Below, piece by piece: positions 11,207 through 23,790 of a DNA stretch of 64,000 bases. A program made the position numbers and the translations under genes. Below the pieces are notes generated by a model. The model made no database searches. It was given only the letters and a program-made list of their open reading frames with translations, and was not told where the DNA came from. Each line of letters starts with the position of its first letter. Positions within the stretch are counted from its first letter, which is position 1. This DNA is from Adiantum capillus-veneris (taxonomy: Eukaryota > Streptophyta > Polypodiopsida > Polypodiales > Pteridaceae), in the NCBI GenBank assembly GCA_014529385.2, contig CM043969.1, positions 26,613,946 to 26,677,945 of the forward strand. Reading direction: 5' to 3'.

Positions 11207-14200
11207 CTAGAAACAGTCAAAGTAAATCCTATAGGCATCAAGAGTGATGTCTCCAGCTTCATAGGCAAAATGCAGCGCTTGACCAAGAGATAATTTGAAA
11301 TAGGGAAAGGGGTCAACAAAAGTGCCCTGGAACATTAAGGAGTTCCTATGGTGCGAGATTGCCCACATAATCCAAAATCTGACCCAGGTGAAGAAGACCG
11401 CAAACTGAGATTGTGGTGACCGAAGCACCCCAAAAAGCCAAAATCGTATGTGAAAAGAGCCGGAGGAAAACGTAGTCGAAGGACAATCGACACTTGCCAA
11501 ATGAAGGCTCTGGAGTGACGACAAGACCACAGTAAGTGTGGCACTGTCTCCTCAGCTTCAAGGCATCTGAGGCAGCGGGAAGGCGCAATATGTCGAGCAT
11601 GCAACACACTGCCAATAGGTAGAGCTCCCACCAAGCACCGCCACAAGAAAACACGTTCCTTCAAAGGCAGATGACTCTGCCAAATGCGAGACAATGCGTG
11701 TTGCCACCACAAGGATGACTCGGAAAGCGACCACAATTGATTACCCCGATGCACAATCCATACATCAGACTGAAGAATGACATAGACACTAGCAGTTGAG
11801 ATGCAGTCCAATCTAGTAGTAGCCAGATTCCAGTTAGAGAAGCGAGAGTCTTCATCCAGAGGAGGAATGGGCGAATGAGCAACAAGCATGTTTTGAATCT
11901 CCCACCAGAGAGGAGAATAGTGAAGGCCCAACCGAAAGCGGGAGACGACATCAGCGAAAGAAAGAACATAACCCGAGTCATCAACCACCTGATGCACCTG
12001 ACAGATTTCTTTTTGGGAAAGATAATACGCTTGGCGAGGAGACCTTTGAACCAAAGTTGAAGCAAAAACCTTGCTCCAATGCAGACTCTCCAAGCGAAGA
12101 GAGTTACCCCCAGAGGATTGTCTACCATCCCAAGCCAAGTGCGAAGTGACAACCTTCCAATCAACAATTAGAGAAGAAGTAAAGGGACATCCAGGAATGT
12201 GTCCTTCAAGCTTCCCAAAAACAACATCCCAATAAGTCAGTTGCCAATGACCAAAAGAAGGAGTGACAATGTGCGCACATAAATGTGTGACCATGAGAGC
12301 CCAGGGTTGCAGTTGCTCCACCAAAACTGGCAACAGCATAGCTTTCCGAGCCAGAAAATGACGTCTCAGGTCCAATATATTTAACCCTCCAAGGCGCTTG
12401 GGAGAACACAACTTATCCATAGATAGAAGCCGAATTCCCTTCTTGGTAGACGAGGTCCGTCAAAAATGTTCTAAAATATTGGACATAAGAGACTGCAAGC
12501 GCAACCGAGGCTACGATAACAAAGGCAAGTAAAACTGCACATAAGCCACAAGGATGCATTGGACAATCCTGAGACGCACATGAAGTGGCCACGTGGACAA
12601 TTTCCAATAATTTAACTTGGAATGTAGACGTTGGAGCACCCAATCCGTTTTCTTCATAGCTGATACATTCCAACTCAGCGGATAACCCTAATGGCAAACT
12701 AGAACATGGGGAGGAACAATCTCCCCAGGCCACAATATCTTATGCGAGTCACACTCTTTCAGAGGCAATAGCTTGGATTTGCAAAAGTTAACTTTGAGAC
12801 CTACTGCCAATCCAAACAAGTGAAGAGTATGCATAATCTGTTGTACATCATCATAGTTATTACGAGGCATGAACAAAGAGTCATCCGCATAAGCGTGTCC
12901 AGCAAACTGTCGGCTGGAAGGTAAAGTAAGGCCATGTAGCCTACCAATGGAGGTCAAGGAATCCAAATACATAAACAAGGGATGTGTAGCGATCACATAA
13001 AGCAAAGCACTCAGAGAACAGCCCTGCCGTACCGACCGTCCCAAAGGCCAAGATTTTGTGAGAGAACCATCCAGCAAGCCTGTAGAAGTACTATTTGCAT
13101 ACAAGAAAAGCACGACACGGGATAGCCTAGGTCCAAAGCCCAAATGTCGCATGGTATCCGCAATGTAATCCCCAAGAACAGTATGAAATGCCTTTTCAAT
13201 GTCAACCTGATGACTAATACATCCTATCGAGTATATTTTGCATATTCCATACCAATAATGACATTTGCGAGGTTATCAGTAATTTGACGTCGCGGAATGA
13301 ATCGTGTTGAGATTGATGCAAGCCTTCATGCAAAAAGCATTTGAGTCGGTTAGCAAGCATTTTTGCCATTAATTTATATACGACAGGAATGTGAAAATTC
13401 TTCACACAATGCATGCTTAGGGATCACACAATGTGAAAATTCTTCACACAATGCTTAATTCTTCACACAATGCATGCTTAGGGATCAGCTTGAGCAAGCC
13501 TTCTTTCCAAGAGGAGGGTAATTCTTGTTTTTTCCAAGCTGTATTCATCATGAATAATAGAGGCAACTTCAAATAATCCCAGAAAGACAAGAAGAATTCC
13601 ACAGAGAGACCATTCCAACGAGGAGCTCTCCATCGACCTAAATCAAGCAAGCTGGCATACAATTCCGACTCAGTGAAAATAGCTTCCAAGTCTTGAGCCT
13701 GCCGCAACGAGAGAATGGAAGTGACATGCGATAGAAACATGTGATGCGCTTGGCGAGCTTCTCTCGTGGGAGAAGAAGGGGCCGCAAAAAATCTTGCCGT
13801 AATGAGAGAACATGGCTAGTGCCAGCTCTCGAAAAGTGGAGGTCCACTCCCCTGATGGTAATTTAACTCTCCGTATAGCTTGAGACTGCCTCGAGTGATG
13901 CAAATGCTGAAAGAATCGTTTAGAAGCACATCCTTTATCTGCAAAGGCCGGTTGATGAGCTCGAGTCTGCCATTTGGCCAATTTCCTCTCATCATTGTGT
14001 CTTAATATTGCACGAGCAAAAAACAATTCAGTCGTTTGAGCATCAACAAGAGAAGAATGATTAGCCAAGTGCATTAATCGGCTACAAGCATCCTTTGCCT
14101 GGTTAACCTGTTCCCTTAATTGTGACAAATAATCCCTGCCATAATCCTGTATTACTGATTGAACACGCATAACAAAACGAAACCATGCTATGTCCATATC

Positions 14201-14975
14201 AACATACATCTGGGAAAGCAAAGGCGGGATGATATTCACAATCATAGTGCGAAAAGGCTCATGCTTGAGATAGTTTCAAGCATACGGGAAAATGATCTGA
14301 GAGACACATAGCATAATCAATCCTAATCTTGCATACAAAGTCATCAGATTGTTGCATATGAAAAAGATACCAGTGATCGAGCCGAGCACGATACATGGAT
14401 TGAGCATTATGCTGAAAAGTAAAGCTTGGATCTGTCGCATGCAAAAAGGGCCACAAATCAAGCCCATTACAGGTCTACATAAATTGGTCCCAAGATTGTC
14501 TTTCCATATGAAGCATGTGAGAATGGCCAGTAGTATTATCCGCAACGTTTGGTGCATTATTAAAATCCCCGCAGAGAAAGGCATTGGAACGCCAACAGTA
14601 AGAAGAGATAGCACTCCACAATCGTGCTCTATCTGCAGAAGCTGTGTATGCATATAATCCTCCAAATTCGAAAACTTCTCCATGAACAATAAATTGGATG
14701 ACCATCCATCTCCCAGCCGGGTCATTAAAGACCAAGGTCGGAAAGAGTTCATGTTGAACAAGCATAAGCACTCCAGAATAGCCGGTTGATCCTGCATAAG
14801 CTCTCCAGTAGCCCGCAAAGTAAGAAGTCTATCCTGCAAATTGGTGCTGGTTATGCTCTTGAAGAACCACAATGTCTGCTTTACATGTATGTACATAGTG
14901 CCAGGTAAGCCGGCACTTGTCGTGAATGCATAACCCACGCACATTATAGGAGATGCAATTCAAAGAACTATGCAT
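11207..14975 (-). pseudogene. LINE B ORF2: endonuclease - reverse transcriptase - zf-RVT
   Basis: The start is taken at the ATG at 14975, giving MHSSLNCISYNVRGLC, the N-terminal strand of an EEP endonuclease. KADIVVLQEHNQH carries the catalytic Glu, LCGDFNNAP the catalytic Asp/Asn, and LSDHFPVCLKL the closing SDH motif. RT follows: WNGLSVEFFLSFWD, then HAYADDSLFMPR (catalytic YADD). The zf-RVT domain reads LPLKERVFLWRCLVGALPIG ... RCLRCLEAEETVPHLLWSC. The end is ...YFDCF then stop at 11207. At least six frameshifts or stops break it. In the L1 lineage this protein nicks target DNA and copies the RNA into it. Confidence 0.87.
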
Positions 14976-15031
14976 TCTATACGGTATATACAGTGGACGA
15001 GGAAACAGGGAAAGAAACGGGGGAATAAAAC

Positions 15032-16018
15032 TCAAGTACCAGTGCCCATCGACACATCCTCCCCAACTGAAGGTGCCTGAGAAGGTAGGTCAATACTTGG
15101 ACCTGGATTTTTGAAAGGAAATGCACCTTGCAATGAAGAAGCTTCTCCAATAACAACCTCCTTGTAAGAACGAACAACCTTGTCCCAAGCTTCAGCCAAA
15201 GAAGTGTTGTCATTACAAGGGAGTTTTTTCTGAGCAACATTATTCAAAGAAGGCACATAATTACGAGAAGATGCCGGAACACGAGGTGTAGTAGCTTTGA
15301 CAAGTTTCTTGGGCACCATCCAAGCTTGAGAAGTCAAAACCTGTTCTTTTCCCTTGTCTTTAATATTTGGAGAAGCAGAAAGTGCAAATAGTTGTACTTG
15401 TTTTCCCTTGCCTTTAACCGCCCCAGCCGAGGGGGAGGAGATTGAAACTCCTTTAGTTTGAACCTCAGTAGAAGGTTTCGGAGGCAAGCGAGGTTGAGGA
15501 GCAGGGACAGCTGAAGGAGGTGGTTGCAAATTTGATTCCGGACATTTAGACTGCATATGACCAAATTTACCACATTGGAAGTAAGAATTTGCAAACTTTC
15601 CCCATTTAAGCTTAAATGGGCGCTTTCCAACCACTGTATCCCCAGAATCGATCGAAATACCTGATGGTGTGGGGATATCCGTGTCCCACAAAATACAAAA
15701 ACGGTTTGTAATTGCTTTTAGCTTAGGAGGACAAATGACTTTGCCTAACTGAGCAGCCAACAAAGGAAGAAAATGACGCCAAGTGCGAGGAAAGTCAACC
15801 ACCTCAACCCAGACGGGACACTTGTGACGAATGAGATTGTGATAGTCCTTGGTAAGAGCCCAGGGCAACACATGAGTTATCTGCGTATTGAAGAAAAGAG
15901 GAGACATTTCAAACAGAGCATTCCGATAGAACCCTCGCGTACCAAAGTAAACCCCTCGGACTGCTTGCCGCTTGAGTAGGAAATCAACCCATTGGCCTAC
16001 ATCCTGAGCAGTAGGCCA
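15032..16018 (-). CDS. LINE B ORF1 (DUF4283-like, zinc-knuckle), 5'-truncated
   Basis: An open frame of about 329 codons matching the ORF1 of copy C from AQDVGQWVDFLLK onwards. It includes VWVEVVDFPRTWRHFLPLL and GKRPFKLKWGKFANS, as in plant L1 ORF1 proteins with a DUF4283 domain, then a zinc knuckle YFQCGKFGHMQSKC in which the first Cys is Tyr. A Pro-rich and Lys-rich tail follows. ORF1 proteins bind the element RNA. The frame is open but the lost Cys and missing N-terminus make function unlikely. The extension of the frame to 16039 is flank. Confidence 0.8.
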   Translation of the reverse strand, partial: WPTAQDVGQWVDFLLKRQAVRGVYFGTRGFYRNALFEMSPLFFNTQITHVLPWALTKDYHNLIRHKCPVWVEVVDFPRTWRHFLPLLAAQLGKVICPPKLKAITNRFCILWDTDIPTPSGISIDSGDTVVGKRPFKLKWGKFANSYFQCGKFGHMQSKCPESNLQPPPSAVPAPQPRLPPKPSTEVQTKGVSISSPSAGAVKGKGKQVQLFALSASPNIKDKGKEQVLTSQAWMVPKKLVKATTPRVPASSRNYVPSLNNVAQKKLPCNDNTSLAEAWDKVVRSYKEVVIGEASSLQGAFPFKNPGPSIDLPSQAPSVGEDVSMGTGT

Positions 16019-16223
16019 AAACACACTCCTCTGTCGCACACAAGACGACGGAAGGACCGCGTGCAGGCGAAATCAAACTTCCACCCCCGACGTGTTGTGA
16101 AGGGCCTACACATGGCATATGTTGTGCAGAACAGGGTCGCGTGACAGACAAGGCCGAAGGATTCACCACACACCCAAATCCCCCATAAACGTACACACAC
16201 ACATAGTTGACATAGACCATTCA

Positions 16224-16302
<79 letters not shown>

Positions 16303-16562
16303 ACACATACAAGCGCGCACACTATCTTCAATGGCAACCCGTAGGTCTCACACACAAACACACACGCACACACACCGAAAACAAAAGGCTGTACAAAGAA
16401 TTAAGGCTGACTGCGCAGGGGAAGACTGCTGCACTGAGGGCTTATCGTTGCAAGGAGACTGTGCTGGCAGTTCGCGTGGGTCGCCCAAAGTTGAGGGATC
16501 GCGCGCTAAGGTTTGCTGTTGTTGCAGAGTCGCGCGCTAGGGTTTGCTGTCGCTGATGAGTC

Positions 16563-16565
<3 letters not shown>
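16019..16565. other. flank between LINE B and LINE C, no gene
   Basis: Contains CA-rich patches, the compound CA tract 16231-16308, and a 34-bp imperfect duplication around GCGCGCTA.GGTTTGCTGT (about 16499-16553). No coding signal; the ORFs here encode dipeptide repeats only. Confidence 0.6.
16231..16308. repeat. (CA)n microsatellite
   Basis: About 78 bp of CA dinucleotides with a few interruptions (CATA, CCCA). Confidence 0.97.

Positions 16566-16619
<54 letters not shown>
16566..16619. repeat. poly-C homopolymer, 54 nt
   Basis: Fifty-four consecutive C residues, directly followed by a CA tract (16620-16648). Could form G-quadruplex on the minus strand, or could be partly a sequencing/assembly effect. 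Confidence 0.95.
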
Positions 16620-16650
16620 ACACACACACAACACACACACACACACATAC
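16620..16650. repeat. (CA)n tract at the 3' junction of LINE C
   Basis: CA repeats followed by TACTC and then the T-run (16653-16659) that is the A-tail of LINE C on the minus strand. Confidence 0.9.
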
Positions 16651-16684
16651 TCTTTTTTTGTAAATGCATCTTGATTAATTACAA

Positions 16685-16714
16685 GTGGGAAACCTCAAAG
16701 CGAGGAGAACCCAC
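16685..16714 (-). repeat. LINE 3' terminal hairpin, copy C
   Basis: Minus strand: GTGGG outer stem with CCCAC, inner CCTC with GAGG, loop GCTTT. About 25 nt separate it from the A-tail. Confidence 0.88.
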
Positions 16715-16769
16715 CAAAGAAAACTGATACATATGGACGAACACGAGTGTGTTCAAGTGTAAAAAGGGC

Positions 16770-19700
16770 TCAGAAACAAACATAATAAAGCTGATGAAGG
16801 TCAGGAGATAAGTCCCCGGCATCAAGAGCAAAGTGCAAAGATTGCCGAAGCGAAAACTTGAAGAAGGGGAAAGGGTCTATATCCACGCGGTGAAACAAGC
16901 GGGTATTGCGTTGATGCCAAATACTGCAATAGACCCAATATCTGACCCATGTGAAAAAAGAAGCATAAGGCTTTATCGTAGATGGTAGAATCCCAAAAAG
17001 CCAAAACATCTTGCCCAACTTCGCGGAAGGAAAGCGAAGATGCATGAGTGTAGAAACTCGAATGATGAAGGCTCGAGTAATGCGACAATTCCAGAGTAAA
17101 TGAGTCACAAATTCTTCAGAGGCTGAACAACGAACACACCTTGAAGAGCTGATGTGACGAGCTTGCAAAAAGGAGCCCACCGGTAAAACACCAAGCAAGC
17201 AGTGCCAAAGAAACAAACGTTCCTTAAGAGGCAAGTGACTCTGCCATATAGCAAGAAGAGCCCGTCGCCACCAAGAAAGAGAATGTTGTAATGACCATAG
17301 GGTGTTGCAATGGTCAGCAAGCTAAGGATCAGGCAAGAGAACCTTGTACACCTGGTGGGCTGAAATAATAGCTAAAGATAAGGTCTGTAATTGCCAATCC
17401 AAGAAACGATCCTCATCAGCTAAAGGTGGAATGGGTAAGAAGTCCGAAAGCATGACTTGCACTTGTCTCCAGAATTGTCGATAATGCATGCCCAAACCAA
17501 AACGACGTGCAGCAAGATCAAAACTAAGTACATTGCCATCTGAATCCAGCACATCATTGACCACACGCAACCCACGACGAGAAAGAAAATAAGCCTGTCT
17601 TGGAAAACTGTCCACCAAAGTTAATGGGAAGGCTTTACTCCAATGAATGCTCTCCAATCTCAAAGAATTACCTTCAAGCCCCTGGCGACCATTCCAAGAC
17701 AAGTGCATCGTGACCTTTTTGCAATCTGATATCAAAACAGAAGTAAAAGGACAGCCAAGAATATGTCTAGCTAATTTCCCAAACACAACCTCCCAGAGAG
17801 ATGGCTGCAAATGTCCAAAGGATGAAGTAACCACATGCTCACATATGGCAGTAACCATTACTGTCCATGGTTGAGCCTGCTCAACAAGTCTAGGCAAAAG
17901 TAAAGCTTTGCGAGCAAGAGCATGTCTCCGCAAATCCAATATATTAAGACCCCCAAAGCGCTTTGGACAACAAATTTTCCACATAGGCATCAAGCGCAAG
18001 CCACATTTGTGAGCCTTGATGTGCCATAAATGTGAAATGATAGATGACTGAAGAGAGGTAAGTCGGTGATGAGGCCAAGTAATCAAGATACTCTGTACTA
18101 TGCGGAGTTGGACATGTAATGGCCAAGTAGACAATTTCCAATAATGTAACTTGATGTTAAGACGATGCATAACCTAATCAATCTGTTGGGTACTAGTGAC
18201 ATGCCATCCAATAGGATATCCCAAATGTCTGGTGACCTCATGCAGAGGAACAATAGTACGTGGCCAGAGAAGCTGATGCCAATCACGAGCATGAAGAGGT
18301 AAAAGCCTTGACTTGTGGAAGTTAACTTTAAGACCCGCAGCTAAACCATACAAGTCCAAAGCTTGCATAATTTCTTGTACATCACCCTGATTATTCTTTG
18401 GAAAAAACAGAGAATCATCAGCATACGCCTGTCCAATAAAATCTTGGCCAGAAGGTAACTGCAATCCATGAAGCCGGCTTGTATGAAGCAAGGAATCTAG
18501 ATATAAAAGCAGAGGGTGAGTGGCAATGGCAAATAAGAAGGCGTTGAGCGGGCAGCCTTGTAGTAGAGAACAGCCAAGAGACTAGGAATCGGTGACTTCA
18601 CCTGCAAGGATTCCTGAGGACGTGCTTTGAGCATATAAAAAGTATACAATATTTGCTATCTTAGGACCAAATTCAAGGCACCACAGAACATCCACAATGT
18701 AATCCCAAAGGATAGTGTCAAAGGCCTTGTCAATATCAACTTGCATCACAAGCACATCCTGTTTAGTATACTTAGCAAATTCCATGCCCACTAAGACATT
18801 GGCCTGATTATGCATAATTTGGCGACGAGGAATAAATCCATATTGGGCCTGATGTAAACCTGGGAAAAGGTGATCCTTAATTCTATGGACTATCATCTTA
18901 ACCAAAATCTTATAAATAACAGGCATGAGAGAGATAGGCCGCCAATCTGAAAATTGCTCACAGAGTTTCCGCTTAGGTAGCAACACAAGAAGACCTTTCC
19001 AAGACACTGGTAAAGACTGCATATCCCATGTTGCATTCATCATGAAAAGTAGGGGAACCTTGAGAGAATCCCAAAAAGAAATAAAAAATTCAGCTGTGAT
19101 TCCATCCCAGCCAGGAGATCTCCCTCGACCAAGAGCAAGCAAGGCGGAATGCAACTCTTCCTTAGTGAATACAATTTCAAGATTAACAGCATCCTCCGGT
19201 GAAAGAATTGGATGCATTCTAGAAAGGAGCAACTGCCGTGCTTGACAGACCTCAACAAATGCAGCAAGAGGAGCAACAAAGATGTTAGCATAATGAGAAA
19301 CCATGGCATCATCGAATTCTTGTTTCGTAGATGTCCAAGTGCCAAAGGGGAGCATAACCTGCTTTATACCTTGAGATTGTTGAGCATGATGCAAATGCTT
19401 GAAAAACTGTTTAGAAGCACATCCTTTATCCATAAATGCCCTTTTACGAGCGCGAGTTTGCCATTTATCAATTTTGCGTTGAACATTTTGACGTAAACAC
19501 ACCCATGCCTGACAGAGCGCATCCTCTTCTGAGGGAGGTAAGGGATTTGTGTCTGCTAGCTCTTGTAAATTTTGACAAACCAGCTTTGCATTATGAACAT
19601 CTTGGCGTAACCGACACATATAATGTCTGCCATAATCCCGAATAATATATTGGATATGCATGACAAAACGATACCAGGCAATATCGGGATCAACATGCAT

Positions 19701-20607
19701 TTGATCACAAAGCAGAGGAATAACCTCATAGACCATATCACGGAAGCGATCATGAGAAAGATAAGCATTATTTATATGCAAAAGACGCGTCCGAGCAAGG
19801 GACTGAACACATGCAGGTTGACCAAAATGTACAGTCAAAATAATCAGAGCACAATCAGATAGCAGCAAAGTGTGATCAATTCGCATTTCACAAACAAAAT
19901 CATCATATTGTTGCAAATTGAATAGATACCAGCGATCCAATCGGGCATGATAAGAAGAGTGTGCATTATGATGAAAAGGGAAACCCGAGACATTGGGATG
20001 TAAGCAAGTCCACATGTCTAGCATGTGTATAGAAATAGAAAGATTATCCCAAGCTTGTCTTTCAGCTTGCAGCATGTGAGAATGACCAGTAGTGTTGTCA
20101 AGTATGTCCGGCGCATTATTAAAATCTCCACAAAGCATTGAATTTGAAGTCCATGAATAAGAGCTGATATCTTGCCATAAGGTGGCCCTATGGGCAGACG
20201 TTGTATGTGCATAAACACCACTGCCCTTCATAAACTTGACCTTGCAACATACATTGTACTACCATCCGTCGACCGTTGGGGTCATTATAAGCAAGAACCG
20301 GCTGAAGTTCATGACGAACAAGCATCAGAACACCTGAAAAAGTAGTCAAGCCAACATAGGCTATCCAATAACCCGCAAAGTAAGAGCATTGACCAGCAAA
20401 TTCATGTTGATTGTGTTCCTGTAATACCACCACATCTGCCTTACATGTATGTACAAAGTGCGAGGTTAGCCGCCATTTATCTGGGTTGCATAACCCACGC
20501 ACATTATATGAGATGCATACTATATTTCTATTGATCCGAACACATATGCACAAGAAAGCGCAAAGAAATTGGAAACTAATTCGATGTGCCCATGGGCACA
20601 TCGTCAT
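16770..20607 (-). pseudogene. LINE C ORF2: endonuclease - reverse transcriptase - zf-RVT, nearly intact
   Basis: ATG at 20607, natural stop TGA at 16770-16772; about 1,279 codons. EEP endonuclease: VCISYNVRGLCNPDKWRL, VVVLQEHNQHEF, MLCGDFNNAPDILDN; the final motif reads LLSDCALIIL, where copy B has SDH, so the catalytic His is replaced by Cys. RT: GITAEFFISFWDSLKVP, MQVDIDKAFDTILWDYIV, QAYADDSLFFPKNN. zf-RVT: MPLKERLFLWHCLLGVLPVG, CVRCSASEEFVTHLLWNC. Breaks: an indel near 20225 and TAG stops at 18582, 18174 and 17322, each where a relative has Trp. All later segments are in one frame. Confidence 0.88.
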
Positions 20608-21810
20608 CCATTCTGTGGGAAGAAGAATTTATTGCTTGACTAGGCCTGGGTGGGTCAGAACCAAAATTCAATGCTTGATTTGGCCCGGATGGGTCAGAAT
20701 CAAAATTTTCACCTGTAACCACATCTTTGTACGAGCGAACCACTTTATCCCAAGCAGCTGCCAAAGATTTGTTATCATTGCAAGGAAGTTTGCGTTGACC
20801 AACTATTTTGGGAGGAGGCACATAATTGCGAAAAGATGCTGGGGTTTTAAGTTTAACAGTCTTTTTAGCAACCACCCATGCATCCGGGTTTGTGACCTTT
20901 TCTTTTCCTTTGTCTTTAGACATTAAAGCATTGGCCGACACTTGTTTCCCTTCGTCTTATCTGTCATTGAAGGTGAAGCAGTAGTAGCTGCTCTTGGATT
21001 TTTATGATCATTCAATGATTTTGCATGTAAGGAAGGTTGAAGGAATGGAACAGCCGAAGGAGGAGGTTGTAAGTTTGGCTCAGGGCATTCTGACTGCATA
21101 TGCCCAAACTTATCACAATGGAAACAGGAATTAGCAAATTTGCCCCATTTCAACTTAAAAGGTCGTTTGCCCACCAATGGATCACCAAAATTCACATAAA
21201 TACCAGAAGGTGTGGCAATGTCTGTATCCCACAATATACAGAAACGATTTGTATTGACATTTATATTAGGGGGACAAATAACTTTCCCAAGCTGAGAGGC
21301 TAACAACGGTAGAAAATGACGCCAGGTTTGAGGAAAGTCCTCCACCTCAACCCACACCGGACATTTATGAGGAATCAAACTCTGATAATCCTTGGTGAGG
21401 GCCAAAGGCAAAACATGAGTCATCTAAGTATTGAAATGTAAAGGAGACATTTCAAGAACTGCATCTCTGGCTTCTGAGTCGACCAGCAGAACTTCATAAA
21501 ATTCACGTGCCCCAAAATAAACACCTCTGACTGCTTCACACTTCAGAAGGAAATCTACCCATTGTCCCACATCCTGTGCAGAAGGCATTTTGCTAGGAAA
21601 GAAAAGAATTACCGCATTAAGAGCATATTGGGCTACCAGATCCATTAACCCCTGCACGGGAATAAGCACTTCTTTATCTGGAGTCTGACCATCCCAAGCT
21701 TTTCGAGCATATTCAAAATCCTCACATAGACATTCTTTGATAAGAGACATCGCATCAGCTGCTGATGACTCCATTTCTTTCCGGCGCTTGTAAGTGAAAG
21801 TGTCATCCAT
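20576..21810 (-). pseudogene. LINE C ORF1: DUF4283-like and CCHC zinc knuckle
   Basis: First ATG at 21810 (MDDTFTYKRRKEM), about 410 codons to TAG at 20576. The N-terminal half (SAQDVGQWVDFLLKCEAVRG) and the DUF4283-like part (VWVEVEDFPQTWRHFLPLL) precede a complete zinc knuckle CFHCDKFGHMQSEC (C-X2-C-X4-H-X4-C). The tail is Pro/Lys-rich. One in-frame TAG at 21424 replaces the Gln of copy B, and a frameshift lies at about 20930. Its end overlaps the ORF2 start. Likely role: RNA-binding partner of ORF2 in the LINE particle. Confidence 0.82.
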
Positions 21811-22317
<507 letters not shown>

Positions 22318-22318
22318 G

Positions 22319-22392
22319 CTCTCTCTCTCTCTCTCTCACACACATACGCACACCCAATCGACACACACCCACACACACACACACACACACAC
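22319..22392. repeat. compound (CT)n/(CA)n tract at the 3' junction of LINE D
   Basis: CT repeat (22319-22337), mixed CA-rich sequence, then CA repeat 22373-22392 touching the T-run 22393-22404 (A-tail of LINE D on the minus strand). Confidence 0.93.
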
Positions 22393-22430
22393 TTTTTTTT
22401 TTTTAATAAAATCGACTGATCAATTTACTA

Positions 22431-22460
22431 GTGGGAAACCTCAAAGCGAGGAAAACCCAC
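22431..22460 (-). repeat. LINE 3' terminal hairpin, copy D
   Basis: Perfect form of the family structure: GTGGG/CCCAC outer stem, CCTC/GAGG inner stem, GCTTT loop. Confidence 0.88.
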
Positions 22461-22515
22461 TGAAAAGATCATATACAAGGGGAAGAGCACATAACTCCTC
22501 AACTGTAGAACGTAA

Positions 22516-23750
22516 CTAAAAACATTCATATGAAAGCTGTTGCATCTTTGAGGTGATATCACCAGCTTCCAAAGCAAATCGTAACGATTGCCGAAGAGAA
22601 ATCCTGAAGAGAGGAAATGGATCCGCATGAGTACGATGGAACATGTAAGCATTACGCTGACTCCACACGGTCCAGAAAGCCCAGTACCTGACCCACGTGA
22701 AGACGACCGCAAAACGTTGTAACGTCGGTGAGAAAATGCCAAATGCCCAGAACCTTTTGTGAAAGACAACCCCAGGAAAACGGAGCCGCATACAGGTCGA
22801 TACATGGCGAAGGAAGTCTCTAGTAACGCAGCAATCCCACAACAAGTGACAAATATCCTCTGCTGCTATCGAGCAACGAACGCAAGAAGGACGAATATGA
22901 CGCGCCCGAAGAAAAGTGCCAACGGGAAGCACTCCAAGCAAACAGAGCCAAAGAAACAGACGCTTCTTCAAAGGCAAATGGATTTTCCACAAGGCAGAGA
23001 GGAGCCTCCTCCACCAGAGGTCAGATTTGTGCACGCGCCAAATGGCATTACAATGACCATCAAGCCATGCTCGTGGTAGAAGAATAGCATAAATTCGAGC
23101 TGCAGACATATCTCGAAAAGGCGTTTCCCGAAAGGCCCAATCAAACATGCGATCGCCATCAGGCAAACAGTCGATCAACATGCTTTGAAGCTCTTTTCAA
23201 AACTAACCGTAATGCATGCCCAACCCAAAACAACGAGCAGCAAAGGAAAACTCAAAAGTATACCCAGCCTCATCGACCACATCCTCAACCACACGAATGC
23301 CACGACCAGAGAGAAAGTAAGCTTGACGAGGTGAGCGGTCGACCAAAGTAAGAGAGAATGCCCGACTCCAATGGAGACTTTCCAATCTGATCTAATCACC
23401 TTCTTGCCGAGGATTCCATGATAAATGCATCGTAACCTCTTTCCAAGTAGATACTAAAGAGGAAGCAAGTGGACATCCAGGAATGTGCCCTTCCATCTTG
23501 CCAAAAACCACCTCCCAGAGCGAGGGTTGCCAATGGCCAAAAGCAGAAGTAACAACATGTTGGCCGAGGAATGCAAACATCAAAGTCCAAGGCTGAGTTT
23601 GTTGCACAAGAGTGGGCAACAACATAGCTTTCCGCGCAAACCCATGCCTGCGCAAATCCAAGATATCGAGTCCACCAAAACGTTTAGGAGTGCAAAGCTT
23701 CTCCATCGACATCAGGCGTAAGCCTTTTTTCGTAGCATGAGTCTGTACGC
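22516..23750 (-). pseudogene. LINE D ORF2 C-terminal fragment with zf-RVT
   Basis: Starts within TKKGLRLMSMEKLCTPKRFGG, continues through VVFGKMEGHIPGCPLASSL, and holds a zf-RVT domain (LPLKKRLFLWLCLLGVLPVG, CVRCSIAAEDICHLLWDC), ending YECF and a stop at 22516. Two in-frame TAG stops at 23392 and 23203 interrupt one otherwise continuous frame; the second stands where copy E has Gln. The part upstream, with endonuclease and RT palm, was never inserted or has been lost. Confidence 0.85.
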
Positions 23751-23790
23751 ACACACTTTTTTTTTGTAAATCAATTTGATTTAACTAACT

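Larger units (their letters stand above)
11105..16018 (-). mobile_element. LINE copy B, plant L1 type, 5'-truncated, decayed
   Basis: From right to left: ORF1 with a DUF4283-like domain and a damaged zinc knuckle, then ORF2 with endonuclease, reverse transcriptase and a zf-RVT domain, then a short 3' UTR ending in the family hairpin. Compared with copy C it lacks the first part of ORF1 and the 5' UTR, so it is 5'-truncated by roughly 550 bp. Its 3' tail is joined to fragment A. Frameshifts are scattered through ORF2. Confidence 0.88.
22393..23750 (-). mobile_element. LINE copy D, 5'-truncated
   Basis: About 1.36 kb, holding only the C-terminal part of ORF2 and the 3' UTR. It ends on the right within a CA-rich junction (CGCACACAC, 23749-23756) that is also the 3' flank of LINE E. 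The tail has about 11 A. Confidence 0.88.

Noticed and set aside
17322-21426. Recoding of TAG as an amino acid in the LINE
   Set aside because: Copies B, D and E have normal codons at those sites, and E has TGA stops too; ordinary mutational decay explains it.
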